This document shows, piece after piece, positions 18,859 to 27,355 of a DNA stretch of 64,000 nucleotides. The DNA is taken from assembly GCF_013409365.1 (NCBI RefSeq), contig NZ_JACCBA010000001.1:9362001-9426000 (forward strand), given 5' to 3'. This stretch comes from Actinomadura luteofluorescens. Lineage in GTDB: Bacteria; Actinomycetota; Actinomycetes; Streptosporangiales; Streptosporangiaceae. The position numbers and the translations under genes were made by a program. Position 1 is the stretch's first letter; the number at the start of each line of letters is the position of its first letter. The notes beneath the pieces were generated by a model, which was not told where the DNA came from, did not search any database, and worked only from the letters and a program-made list of their open reading frames with translations.

Positions 18859-20056
18859 GCCGCTGGCCGGGTTCGCCGTCGGCGTGACCGCGGCCCGGCG
18901 CCACGAGGAGCTCGCGACGCTGCTGGAGCGGCGCGGGGCGAGGGTCGTGCTGGCGCCCGCCATCCGCCTGGTCCCGCTCGCCGACGACGCCGAGCTGCTG
19001 GAGGCCACCCGGGCGTGCCTGTCCGGGCCGCTCGACCACGTCGTGGTCACGACCGGGATCGGGTTCCGGGCGTGGCTGGAGGCGGCCGACGGGCACGGCA
19101 TGCGCGACGCCCTCATCGCCCGCCTGGCCGAGACCGACATCCTGGCGCGCGGCCCGAAGGCGCGCGGCGCGATCCGGTCGGCGGGCCTGCAGGAGCGCTG
19201 GTCGCCGGACTCGGAGGAGTGCGCCGAGGTGATCCGGCACCTGCTGGACCGGGAGCCGGCCGGGGCGCGCGTGGCCGTGCAGCTGTACGGGGAGCGCCAG
19301 CCGGAGCTGATAGCGGCGCTGCGCGCGGCCGGCGCCGAGGTGATCGAGATCCCGGTGTACCGGTGGTCGCGGTCGGAGGACTCCACGCAGCTGCGCCGCC
19401 TCGTGGGGCAGGCGGTCGCGGGCACGATCGACGCGATCACCTTCACCAGCGCGCCGGCGGTCGCCGCGACGCTCGCCGTCGCCGCGGAGGACGACCTGGA
19501 GGAGGCCCTGCTGGAGGCCATGCGCACCCATGTCGTGGCGGCGTGCGTCGGCCCGGTGACGGCGCAGGCGCTCACCGACCGCGGCGTCCCGACCGTCCAG
19601 CCCGAGCGCGCCCGGCTCGGCGCGCTCGTGCGGGCCCTGGTCGCCGACCTGCCGCGGCGCCGGTCGCGGCGGCTGTCGGTGCGGGGGTTCTCGCTGGAGC
19701 TGCGCGGGCACGCCGTCGTCCTGGACGGCCAGTTGCGGCCGATCGCGCCCGCGCCCATGGCGATCCTGCGGGCCCTCGCGCGGCGCCCCGGGCACGTGGT
19801 GTCGCGGGCGGAGCTGTGCGGGGTGCTGCCGGGCCGGCTCGCCGTCGCGCCCGGGATCAGGGACGCCTGGGCGCGGGAGGCGCGGCCCCGCGACGCCCGC
19901 CCGCAGGCGGACGAGCACGCGGTGGAGATGGCGGTGGCGCGGCTGCGGCGCGGCCTCGGCCGGCCCGGCATCGTCGAGACCGTCGTCAAGCGCGGCTACC
20001 GGCTGGCCTGCGACCCGCGGATCGCCGACCGGCTCCCGGCGGGCGCCGGTGGCTGA
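18842..20056 (+). CDS. nnaR: HemD-like domain fused to a winged-helix DNA-binding domain (NnaR-type nitrate regulator)
   Basis: Residues 1 to about 265 form a uroporphyrinogen-III synthase-like domain (GFAVGVTAARRHEELATLLE, VVVTTGIGFRAWLEAA, AITFTSAPAVAATLAVAAE). From about 275 to 395 comes an OmpR-type winged helix (LRPIAPAPMAILRALARRPG and VEMAVARLRRGLG, then GIVETVVKRGYRLA). This architecture belongs to the actinobacterial group including mycobacterial NnaR, a nitrate/nitrite assimilation regulator that acts with GlnR. The gene is cotranscribed with nirD (17-base overlap), which fits that role. Whether the HemD part is still an enzyme or only senses a tetrapyrrole cannot be told from sequence. 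Confidence 0.85.
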   Translation: MSTGSEPLAGFAVGVTAARRHEELATLLERRGARVVLAPAIRLVPLADDAELLEATRACLSGPLDHVVVTTGIGFRAWLEAADGHGMRDALIARLAETDILARGPKARGAIRSAGLQERWSPDSEECAEVIRHLLDREPAGARVAVQLYGERQPELIAALRAAGAEVIEIPVYRWSRSEDSTQLRRLVGQAVAGTIDAITFTSAPAVAATLAVAAEDDLEEALLEAMRTHVVAACVGPVTAQALTDRGVPTVQPERARLGALVRALVADLPRRRSRRLSVRGFSLELRGHAVVLDGQLRPIAPAPMAILRALARRPGHVVSRAELCGVLPGRLAVAPGIRDAWAREARPRDARPQADEHAVEMAVARLRRGLGRPGIVETVVKRGYRLACDPRIADRLPAGAGG

Positions 20057-20780
20057 GGCCGGCGCCGGGCCGCCCGCGCTGCTCGCGGTGGCCCACGGCA
20101 CCCGGGACCCGGCGGGGCCCGCGGTGGTGCGGGCGCTGCTGGACCGGGTGCGGGCGATGCGGCCGGGCCTGCGGGTGGCCGAGGCGTACGGCGAGCTGTC
20201 CGAGCCGTCGCTGGAGGAGGCGGCGGAGGGGCTGCGCGGCGGCCCGGTCGTCGTGGTCCCGCTGCTGCTGGCGCGCGGGTACCACGCGCTGATCGACGTC
20301 CCCGGCCGGGCCGGGAGCCTGCTGCCGGGGTCGGTGACGTCCCGGCCGCTCGGCCCGGACGCGCTGCTGGCCGGGGCGCTGGCCGCCCGGCTGGCCGAGC
20401 AGGACCGGACCTCGCCGCACCGCCGGGACGCCGTCGTCCTCGGCGCGGCGGGGTCCGCCGACCCGGCGGGCGCCGCCGACGTGCGCGCGGCCGCCCGGCT
20501 GCTGGCGCGGCGGCTCGGGCGTCCCGTCCCGCCCGGTTTCGTCGCGGCGGGAGGTCCGCCGCTGGACGAGGTCGTCGCGGGGTTGCGCAGAGGCGGCGCC
20601 CGCCGGGTCGCCGTGGCGTCCTACCTGCTGGCGCCCGGACGGTTCCACGACCGGATGCGGGCCTGCGGCGCCGACGTGGTCGCCGCGCCGCTCGGCGCGC
20701 ACGGCGCGGCGGCCAGGCTGGTGCTGCGCCGTTACGACGAGGCGGCGCTGCCGCTCGAGATCCCGGCGCCGGTCCGCTGA
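20049..20780 (+). CDS. CbiX/SirB-type sirohydrochlorin chelatase
   Basis: The 243-residue product has two CbiX-like halves. The first has LLAVAHGTRDPAG (His about 16, metal ligand) and VVVVPLLLARGYHALIDVP (second His); the second half repeats the fold with VAVASYLLAPGRFHDRM. It inserts iron (siroheme) or cobalt into sirohydrochlorin; siroheme is the cofactor of nitrite reductase, which explains the link to nirD. The GTG start at 20049 overlaps the upstream stop by 8 bases. Its last 49 bases overlap the convergent marR gene. Confidence 0.88.
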   Translation: MAEAGAGPPALLAVAHGTRDPAGPAVVRALLDRVRAMRPGLRVAEAYGELSEPSLEEAAEGLRGGPVVVVPLLLARGYHALIDVPGRAGSLLPGSVTSRPLGPDALLAGALAARLAEQDRTSPHRRDAVVLGAAGSADPAGAADVRAAARLLARRLGRPVPPGFVAAGGPPLDEVVAGLRRGGARRVAVASYLLAPGRFHDRMRACGADVVAAPLGAHGAAARLVLRRYDEAALPLEIPAPVR

Positions 20781-21295
20781 CCCGCCTCGTCCCGCCGGAC
20801 CGGCCGCCCGTTCCCGTCCGGCTCCTCCGGCCGGAGCTGCGGGTCCGGGGCGCCGGTGAACCGTTCGTCGTGGTGGGCGAGGATCCGCAGCAGCAGATCC
20901 TTGAACAGGTGCGTCTCGTCGGGTGACAGCGCCTCGAACAGCGCTTCGTCGAGGCGGGCGCGGTCGTTCTGGCAGGCGCCGAGGAACAGCCGCCCGTTCT
21001 CGGTGGCGTCCAGCGCGTACCGTCGCCGGTCCTCGGGGTCGCGGCGGCGCACGACGTGCCCGGCCTTCTCCAGTGCGTCGACGATGCCGACGAGGTCGCC
21101 GGCGTCCATGCGCAGCCGCCCCGCGACCTGGCGCTGCGACAGCGGCCCGTGCCGCGCCACGCACGACAGGACCAGCAGGTAGGGCAGCCTCGGCTGCTCG
21201 GGGGACATCCGGGCGAAGGTGCGCCGCACCAGCCGCCCCGTCTCGAACAGCAGGTAGGTGGGCGACGCGTACAGGGGATCGGGCCGGTCCTCCAC
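20732..21295 (-). CDS. MarR-family regulator
   Basis: The 187-residue product has the MarR core: LPYLLVLSCVARHGPLSQRQ, VAGRLRMDAGDLVGIVDALEKAGHVVRR and RDPEDRRRYALDATENG (wing). It starts with GTG at 21295. The C-terminal tail from about residue 150 is Gly/Pro/Arg-rich and runs antisense over the end of the chelatase gene. It is divergent from a DrrAB-type exporter operon, and two palindromes lie between them, so it is the likely repressor of that exporter; its ligand is probably an exported drug or metabolite. Confidence 0.88.
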   Translation of the reverse strand: MEDRPDPLYASPTYLLFETGRLVRRTFARMSPEQPRLPYLLVLSCVARHGPLSQRQVAGRLRMDAGDLVGIVDALEKAGHVVRRRDPEDRRRYALDATENGRLFLGACQNDRARLDEALFEALSPDETHLFKDLLLRILAHHDERFTGAPDPQLRPEEPDGNGRPVRRDEAGQRTGAGISSGSAASS

Positions 21296-21336
21296 GACTG
21301 CTCCCTCGGGACTCTTGGCTGGTCCTATTTCTCTTG

Positions 21337-21375
21337 ACCTGAGATATAGGTTACACCTACCGTTGGATAGTCCAA
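21337..21375. promoter_or_regulatory. Two palindromes between marR and the ABC exporter operon
   Basis: ACCT-N7-AGGT (21337-21351) and TTGGA-TAG-TCCAA (21363-21375) lie in the 116 bases between the divergent starts. Both sizes fit MarR dimers. The second lies 37 bases before the ABC start codon at 21412. Confidence 0.55.
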
Positions 21376-21411
21376 GATATGGGCGTTCGCCGCGTCGCGG
21401 AAGGAGGCCCC

Positions 21412-22395
21412 ATGCCGGACGGGGGACCGGCCGTCGAGGTCGACGGCCTGACCAAGAGGTTCGGTGACGTGGAGGCCGTGCGGGGCATCGACTTCGCCGT
21501 GCGGCCGGGGGAGATCTTCGGCTTCCTCGGCCCGAACGGCGCGGGCAAGTCCACCACGATCAACATGCTGTGCACGCTGCTGCGCCCGAGCGACGGCAGC
21601 GCGCGGGTCGCCGGTTTCGACGTCGTGCGCGAGCGCGACGACGTCCGCCGCAACATCGGGCTGGTGTTCCAGGACCCGACGCTCGACGGCTACCTGTCGG
21701 GCGAGCAGAACCTGCGCTTCCACGCCGAGCTGTACGGGGTGCCGCGCTCGGTGACGGCCGACCGCATCCGGCAGGTGCTGGAGATGGTCAACCTGTGGGA
21801 CCGGCGCGGCGACCTCGCGCAGACCTACTCCGGCGGGATGAAGCGCCGCCTGGAGATCGCGCGCGGCCTGCTGCACTCCCCGCGGGTGCTGTTCCTGGAC
21901 GAGCCGACCGTCGGCCTGGACCCGCAGACCCGGGCGTCGATCTGGGAGTACATCCGGCACCTGCAGAGCGCCGAGGAGATCACGATCTTCATGACGACGC
22001 ACTACATGGACGAGGCCGAGTACTGCGACCGCATCGCGATCATCGACTCGGGGCGGATCGTGGCGCTCGACACCCCCGAGGCCCTCAAGGCCGGCGTCGG
22101 CGAGGACCGGATCCGCATCCAGACCGCCGACGACGAGACCGTGATCGCCGCGCTGAAGGACAGGTTCGGGCTGGAGGCGGTCGTGTCGGAGGGCGCGGTC
22201 ACGTTCTCGGTGGCCTCCGGCGAGGCGTTCGTCCCGCGGCTGTTCGCCGAGCTGAGCGTCCCGATCAAGTCGGTGAACGTGGCGCGGCCGTCCCTGGACG
22301 ATGTGTTCATGTCCTTCACCGGCACCACGATCCGCGACGCCGAGGCCTCGGCGAGCGAAGGGATGCGCATGGCGATGCGCGCGAAGGGGAGGTGA
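21412..22395 (+). CDS. ABC transporter ATP-binding protein, DrrA (daunorubicin resistance) type
   Basis: The 327-residue product has Walker [11 protein letters not shown]-loop LVFQDP, signature [12 protein letters not shown], Walker B VLFLDEPT and switch [10 protein letters not shown], in DrrA order, plus the C-terminal regulatory domain ending in [12 protein letters not shown] chose the ATG at 21412 because AAGGAGG lies 4 bases before it; the ATG at 21379 lies close to the palindrome. It powers the ABC-2 permease encoded 2 bases downstream. Substrate unknown; drug or lipid export is typical. MarR control is likely. Confidence 0.93.
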   Translation: MPDGGPAVEVDGLTKRFGDVEAVRGIDFAVRPGEIFGFLGPNGAGKSTTINMLCTLLRPSDGSARVAGFDVVRERDDVRRNIGLVFQDPTLDGYLSGEQNLRFHAELYGVPRSVTADRIRQVLEMVNLWDRRGDLAQTYSGGMKRRLEIARGLLHSPRVLFLDEPTVGLDPQTRASIWEYIRHLQSAEEITIFMTTHYMDEAEYCDRIAIIDSGRIVALDTPEALKAGVGEDRIRIQTADDETVIAALKDRFGLEAVVSEGAVTFSVASGEAFVPRLFAELSVPIKSVNVARPSLDDVFMSFTGTTIRDAEASASEGMRMAMRAKGR

Positions 22396-22397
22396 CG

Positions 22398-23285
22398 ATG
22401 GCGAGCACGGCCGAGAGGGCGCCGGGCGCCGGGGTCGTCCGGGTCAGGGTGCCCGAGCGCGGCCTGCGGCGGGACCTGCGCGCCGTGAAGGTCGTCCTGC
22501 ACCGTGAGCTGATCCGGTTCTGGCGCGACAAGCTGCGGATGGTTTCCGGGCTCGTCCAGCCGGTTCTGTGGCTGCTGGTGATGGGCACCGGGCTGTCCAA
22601 CCTCATGGCCAGAAGCGGCGGCCCCGCGGGGACCGTCGACCTGAAGACCTTCATCTTCCCCGGCGTGTGCGCGATGTCGGTCATGTTCACCGCGATGTTC
22701 TCCGCCGGCTCGATCGTGTGGGACCGCGAGTTCGGGTTCCTGCGCGAGATGCTCGTCGCCCCGGTCAGCCGCGCCGCCATCGTCGTCGGCAAGTGCATCG
22801 GCGGCGCCGTGGTGGCGACCGCGCAGGGCACGGTGATCGTGCTGCTGGCGGGCCTGGCCGGGGTCCCCTACGACCCGGGGCTGATGCTGGAGCTGCTGGG
22901 CCTGATGTTCGTCGGGGCGTTCGCGCTCACCGGGTTCGGCGTCATGATGGCCGCGCGGATCAGCAGCATGCAGTCGTTCTTCGGCCTCATGCAGATGGCG
23001 ATGATGCCGATGCTGTTCCTGTCCGGCGCCCTGTACCCGCTGAGCGGCCTCCCGGGGTGGCTGACCGTACTGACCCGGTTCAACCCGCTCACCTACGCCG
23101 TCGACCCGCTGCGGCACGCGGTGTTCTCCCGCCTCGACCTCTCGCCGGAGCTGATGCGGACGTTCGACCCGGGCGTCACGTGGGGCGGCTGGGTCGTCCC
23201 GATCTGGCTGGAGATCCTGCTCGTCCTCGGCATGGGCGTGGGGCTGATGGGCGTGGCCATCCTGGAGTTCCGCCGCGCCGACTGA
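22398..23285 (+). CDS. ABC-2 type permease of the DrrB family
   Basis: The 295-residue membrane protein has about six hydrophobic segments. The family pattern includes LIRFWRDKLRMVSGLVQPVL, then FIFPGVCAMSVMFTAMFSAG, REFGFLREMLVAPVSRAAIV and FLSGALYPLSGLPGWLTVLT. It forms the export channel for the ATPase encoded just upstream, with 2 bases between the genes and GGGGAGG overlapping the end of the ATPase gene. Confidence 0.93.
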   Translation: MASTAERAPGAGVVRVRVPERGLRRDLRAVKVVLHRELIRFWRDKLRMVSGLVQPVLWLLVMGTGLSNLMARSGGPAGTVDLKTFIFPGVCAMSVMFTAMFSAGSIVWDREFGFLREMLVAPVSRAAIVVGKCIGGAVVATAQGTVIVLLAGLAGVPYDPGLMLELLGLMFVGAFALTGFGVMMAARISSMQSFFGLMQMAMMPMLFLSGALYPLSGLPGWLTVLTRFNPLTYAVDPLRHAVFSRLDLSPELMRTFDPGVTWGGWVVPIWLEILLVLGMGVGLMGVAILEFRRAD

Positions 23286-23377
23286 GAAAACGCCGCCGTC
23301 ACCCACCGTGATGAAGGATACTGGCCGCGTGCGCGACGCAGCGCACTCGGACGGATGCGAAGGGTGACGCGGACAAC

Positions 23378-24565
23378 GTGAACGGGCACAGGACGATGTG
23401 GCGCGGGGCGGCGGCGACGGCCGCCGTCCTCGCGGCGGTGACGGGCGCGGCGGCGGTGGACGGACGGGTCCGCGCGCAGGCGGCGGACGGGGGCCGCCCG
23501 GCGGCCGCGGCGCAGGGGCTGCGGATCACGCGGTTCCTGGGGGAGCGGCGCCTGCCCCACATGGCGAAGTTCAGGGGCACCACGGTCGGCGGGCTGTCGG
23601 GCATCGACCGCGACCCGCGCACCGGGACCTGGTACCTGGTCTCCGACGACCGGTGGCGCTACGACCCGGCCCGGTTCTACACCGGCCGCCTGGCCATCGA
23701 CCCCGCCACCGGCGCGTTCACCGGCGTCAGGATCACCGGGGTTTCCACGCTGCGCGGCCCGGACGGCCGCCCCTACCCCGCGTTCGGCAAGCCGGGGTCG
23801 GTCGACCCGGAGACGATCCGCTTCGACCCGCGTTCCCGGCGCGTCCTGTGGGGCAACGAGGGCGACCGCCCGGACGAGGCGCACCAGGGGATCCCCCTGG
23901 CGCCGATGTCGCTGCGGTGGGCGCGCGAGGACGGCCGGTACGCCGGGGCGCTGCCCCTGCCGCCGTCGCTGCGGCTGACCCCCGAGCACCGGGGGCCGCG
24001 CCGCAACGCCGGCATCGAGGCGCTGACGTTCACCCCGCACGGCGTCGCCGCGATGGCCGAAGGCCCCCGGTACGAGGACGGGGAGCCGCCGACCGTCCGG
24101 CACGGCGCCATGTCCCGCCTCACCCTGTGGGACCGCGCCGGGCGCGTGGCCGGCCAGTACGCCTACCCCGTCGACCCGCTCCCGGCCGCGCCGAAGCCGC
24201 CCACCGGCGCCGCCGACAGCGGCGTGTCGGAGATCCTCGCCGCGGGCGGCGACCGGTTCCTGGCGCTGGAGCGGTCCTGGCTGGAAGGCGTCGGCTACAA
24301 GGTCCGGCTGTACGAGTTCGACGTGAGGGGCGCCACCGACGTGCTGCGCCGCGACCGCCTCACCCAGGGCGGGCGGTTCCGCCCGGCGCGCAAGCGCCTC
24401 GTCGCCGACCTCGGCCGCTACGCCGCCCCCGCGCAGAACCTGGAGGCGCTGGCGTGGGGGCCCCGCCTGAAGACGGGGGAGTGCACGCTGGTGGTCGGCT
24501 CCGACGACAACTTCGACCAGCGCGAGGTCACCCAGTTCCTGGCGTTCGCCGTCCGGGGCTGCTGA
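23378..24565 (+). CDS. Secreted esterase-like/phytase-like beta-propeller protein
   Basis: The 395-residue product starts with an Ala-rich hydrophobic segment (AAATAAVLAAVTGAAAV), a likely signal peptide. The mature part matches the esterase-like-activity-of-phytase family: GLSGIDRDPRTGTWYLVSDD, GSVDPETIRFDPRSRRVLWG, RNAGIEALTFTPHG and PAQNLEALAWGPRL. These are blades of a propeller with conserved acidic metal-binding loops. The probable role is extracellular phosphoester or ester hydrolysis. GTG at 23378 is the first start; no strong Shine-Dalgarno is visible. Several genomes carry it as a lone gene, as here. Confidence 0.85.
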   Translation: MNGHRTMWRGAAATAAVLAAVTGAAAVDGRVRAQAADGGRPAAAAQGLRITRFLGERRLPHMAKFRGTTVGGLSGIDRDPRTGTWYLVSDDRWRYDPARFYTGRLAIDPATGAFTGVRITGVSTLRGPDGRPYPAFGKPGSVDPETIRFDPRSRRVLWGNEGDRPDEAHQGIPLAPMSLRWAREDGRYAGALPLPPSLRLTPEHRGPRRNAGIEALTFTPHGVAAMAEGPRYEDGEPPTVRHGAMSRLTLWDRAGRVAGQYAYPVDPLPAAPKPPTGAADSGVSEILAAGGDRFLALERSWLEGVGYKVRLYEFDVRGATDVLRRDRLTQGGRFRPARKRLVADLGRYAAPAQNLEALAWGPRLKTGECTLVVGSDDNFDQREVTQFLAFAVRGC

Positions 24566-24580
24566 CCGTCCCCGCCGCGA

Positions 24581-24626
24581 CGCGAAAGGGCCCGCGGGAC
24601 CATGACGGTCCCGCGGGCCCTTCGCG
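24581..24626. terminator. Bidirectional terminator hairpin
   Basis: The arms 24581-24601 and 24607-24626 are complementary over 20 pairs with one bulged A. It lies between the convergent phytase-like gene (stop at 24565) and sigma factor gene (stop at 24642). Confidence 0.85.
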
Positions 24627-24641
24627 TGCCGGGCGGACGGG

Positions 24642-25991
24642 TCAGACGGCGAAGTCCAGCAGCGGGCGGGCGTTGCTGGGGTGCCGCAGCTTGGACAGCG
24701 ACTCCTTCTCCAGCTGCCGGATCCGCTCGCGGGTCAGGCCGAGGGCCTTGCCGATCTCGTCCAGGGTGCGCGGCGTCCCGTCGTACAGCCCGAACCGCAT
24801 CGCCATGATCTTGGCCTCGCGCGGGGACAGGATGTCGAGGGTGCGGCGCAGCTGGTCGGCCATGAGCTGGCGGTCCACCAGCTCCGACGCCTCGGGGCTG
24901 TCGGTGTCCTCGATGAGGTCGCCGATGCGGGTCTCGCCGTCCTCGCCGATCGTGGAGTCCAGGCTGATCGGCTGGCGGCTGGTGCGCAGCAGCTCGCGGA
25001 CCTGCTCGGGGCTCTTGTCCAGCTCGGCGGCCAGCTCCTCGGGGGTGGGCTCGCGGCCGAGGCGCTGGTGCATGTCGCGCTCGACGCGGCTCAGCTTGCT
25101 GAGCATCTCCAGGACGTGGACGGGCAGCCGGATCGTGCGGGCCGAGTCGGCGAAGCCGCGCTGGATCGCCTGCCGGATCCACCACATCGCGTAGGTGGAG
25201 AACTTGTAGCCCTTGGAGTAGTCGAACTTCTCGACGGCGCGGATCAGGCCGAGGTTGCCCTCCTGGACGACGTCCAGCAGCGACAGGCCGCGGTCGGAGT
25301 ACTTCTTGGCGACCGACACCACGAGCCGGAGGTTGGCCTCCAGCATGTGGGCCTTGGCGCGGCGGCCGTCGGCGGCGACCCATTCCAGGTCGGCGCGCAT
25401 GGCGGGGGACAGGTCCTCGCTCTCCAGCTTGTGCTCGGCGTACAGGCCGGCCTCGATGCGCTTGGCGAGGTCGACCTCCTGCTCGGCGGTGAGGAGCTGG
25501 CGGCGCCCGATGGCCTTGAGGTAGGTGTGGACGGAGTCGCCCATCGTGGTGGACTGGTCGTCCAGGTCGGCGGAGGTCTCCTCGGTCTCGACCTCGGTGA
25601 CCTCGAACCCCTCGTCGACCGAGGCGTCGGCCTGCCCGCCCTGCCGCGCGGCCCTGCCGGGGGCGGCCTTGGCGGTGCTCTTGGCGGTGCCCCTGCGGGC
25701 GGCGCGCTTCCTGGCGGCGCCGGAGGCGTCCTGGGCGGTCTCCCCGCCTGCGTGGTCGGCGGCCGCGGCCATCTTGCGGACGGCGTCGGGCTCGCCCGCC
25801 AGACTGATGCCGGCCTCGGACAGCTCGCGCAGGATGGAGCGGCCCTGGGCCGGGCTGATCCCGGCGGTCTCGAAGGCCCCCCTCACCTCGTCGAGCGAGA
25901 GGCGCCCGTGGGCGCGGCCACGCTTGAGGAGGTCGTTGAGCGCGGGGCTCGGCGACTCCGTGAGCGGGGTCTCGACGGCGCTTCGCGGCAT
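24642..25991 (-). CDS. RNA polymerase sigma factor, RpoD/HrdB-like group 1 or 2
   Basis: The 449-residue protein has region 1.1-like sequence near the N-terminus (LKRGRAHGRLSLDEVRGAFE), an Ala/Arg/Lys-rich linker, region 1.2 (DSVHTYLKAIGRRQLLTAEQ), regions 2.1-2.4 (NLRLVVSVAKKYSDRGLSLL, YKFSTYAMWWIRQAIQRG), region 3 and region 4 with TLDEIGKALGLTRERIRQLE. The -10-reading helix has AMWWIRQAIQRGFADSARTI, unlike the [20 protein letters not shown] of HrdB, so it may be an alternative primary-like factor. The start MPRSAVE is preceded by GGAGGGGGG; the frame is open to 26057. A TTAC-N3-GTAA site lies 212 bases upstream. Confidence 0.9.
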   Translation of the reverse strand: MPRSAVETPLTESPSPALNDLLKRGRAHGRLSLDEVRGAFETAGISPAQGRSILRELSEAGISLAGEPDAVRKMAAAADHAGGETAQDASGAARKRAARRGTAKSTAKAAPGRAARQGGQADASVDEGFEVTEVETEETSADLDDQSTTMGDSVHTYLKAIGRRQLLTAEQEVDLAKRIEAGLYAEHKLESEDLSPAMRADLEWVAADGRRAKAHMLEANLRLVVSVAKKYSDRGLSLLDVVQEGNLGLIRAVEKFDYSKGYKFSTYAMWWIRQAIQRGFADSARTIRLPVHVLEMLSKLSRVERDMHQRLGREPTPEELAAELDKSPEQVRELLRTSRQPISLDSTIGEDGETRIGDLIEDTDSPEASELVDRQLMADQLRRTLDILSPREAKIMAMRFGLYDGTPRTLDEIGKALGLTRERIRQLEKESLSKLRHPSNARPLLDFAV

Positions 25992-26202
25992 GGGGACACC
26001 CCCCTCCCTTCGGTGTGTGAGTGCGGCGCGGATTGTGTTCGCTCGTGGCGCACGCACTTAACGGAACGTCGCAGGACGGGCCTGTTGTTCCCGGCTCCGT
26101 CACCGGCAGCGTTCCGCCGGGGGATCGTGAAAGGAGCGATCCAGACGGTCGTGGTGCCCACGGCCAGCGGTTTCACACCGCCCGAACCGGTCCGATCTGA
26201 CC

Positions 26203-26213
26203 TTACTTCGTAA
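26203..26213. promoter_or_regulatory. TTAC-N3-GTAA site between sigma factor and CDF genes
   Basis: TTACTTCGTAA in the context GACC...AGGA differs from the tetR promoter site (12219) only in its central base over 17 positions. On the minus strand it contains AGTAAGGTC, so a -10 (TAAGGT) could overlap it, as at 12219. It is upstream of the sigma factor gene and just after the CDF gene stop (26248). Confidence 0.5.
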
Positions 26214-26247
26214 AGGACTCCAGGCCGTGGCGACGTGAGAAAGACCA

Positions 26248-27288
26248 CTACGCCTCCGAGTCCCTGGGCCGCAATGTCCGACCATAACGCGCGATGACGC
26301 GTTCGCGCAGCTCAGGGTCGTCGCGGGGAACGGGTTCGAGGAACACCTCGTCGATCTCCTCGTGCGCGTCGCGCAGCTCGCGGGCCATCCGGACGCAGGC
26401 GCGCTCCACCTCGGCGGCGCTGAGGGAGTCGCGGAAGTCGAGCCGGGCGCAGACCAGGACGCGGTCGGCGCCGAAGGTCACGGTGACGATGTCCACGACC
26501 CACTCGACCTCGTCCGCGCGGCCGAGGCGGGCGCGGACGTCGGCGACGATCCGCGGGTCGGCCTGCGATCCGATCAGCAGGTTCAGGTTGATCCGGCCGA
26601 GGACGAGCGCGACGGCGGTCAGCAGGACGCCGATGAGCAGGGAGCCCACACCGTCCCAGGTCGCCGATCCGGTGAGCTGGTGCAGGCCCAGCCCACCGAA
26701 CGCGATCACCAGGCCGATGAGGGCGGCCGAGTCCTCCAGCAGGACGCTGATCGAGGTGGGCTCGTCGGTGCGGCGGATGTAGGCGCGCAGCGGCAGGTCC
26801 TCCTCCCGCGCGGCGGCCCGGACCTGCCGGACGGCCTGCTGCCACGAGACCGCCTCCAGCACGAACGCGACCGCGAGCACGGCGTAGCCGACGACCGCGC
26901 CGGACTCGGCGGCCCGCCGGTGCCCGGTGAGCGTCTCGATCCCCTGGTAGAAGGAGAACAGCGCGCCCATGCCGAAGATCGCGACGGCGACGAGCAGGGT
27001 CCAGATGTAGCGCTCCTTGCCGTAGCCGAGCGGGTGGCGGCGGTCGGCGGGCCGCCCGCTGCGGCGCAGCCCCACCAGCAGCAGCACCTCGTTGAAGGTG
27101 TCGGCGATGGAGTGCGCGGCCTCCGCCGCCATCGACGCCGACCCGGTGATCAGCGCGGCGACGACCTTGGCGACGGCGATGCCGAGGTTGGCGGCGAACG
27201 CGAGGGCGACGGTCAGCAGGCTCTCGTCCCGCGGTTCGCCGCCGTCCGGCCGCCCTTCGGTCCGCTGCCCGCCGCTCTGTGCCGCCAT
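26248..27288 (-). CDS. Cation diffusion facilitator (CDF) family metal transporter
   Basis: The 346-residue product has six membrane segments and the CDF motifs AAEAAHSIADTFNEVLLLVG (TM2, His/Asp metal site) and VLLEDSAALIGLVIAFGG (TM5), followed by a cytoplasmic C-terminal domain (VDIVTVTFGADRVLVCARLD). It exports divalent metal, typically Zn, Co or Fe, in exchange for protons. The start at 27288 is the first ATG; the upstream charged segment is normal for the family. It lies 66 bases downstream of menE on the same strand but is probably not functionally linked. Confidence 0.92.
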   Translation of the reverse strand: MAAQSGGQRTEGRPDGGEPRDESLLTVALAFAANLGIAVAKVVAALITGSASMAAEAAHSIADTFNEVLLLVGLRRSGRPADRRHPLGYGKERYIWTLLVAVAIFGMGALFSFYQGIETLTGHRRAAESGAVVGYAVLAVAFVLEAVSWQQAVRQVRAAAREEDLPLRAYIRRTDEPTSISVLLEDSAALIGLVIAFGGLGLHQLTGSATWDGVGSLLIGVLLTAVALVLGRINLNLLIGSQADPRIVADVRARLGRADEVEWVVDIVTVTFGADRVLVCARLDFRDSLSAAEVERACVRMARELRDAHEEIDEVFLEPVPRDDPELRERVIARYGRTLRPRDSEA

Positions 27289-27355
27289 GGTCCGTCCTCT
27301 GCCCAGGTGGTGACCGAGCCATGCGCGGTACGGCCGCGCCCGCGATGCTCCGGCG

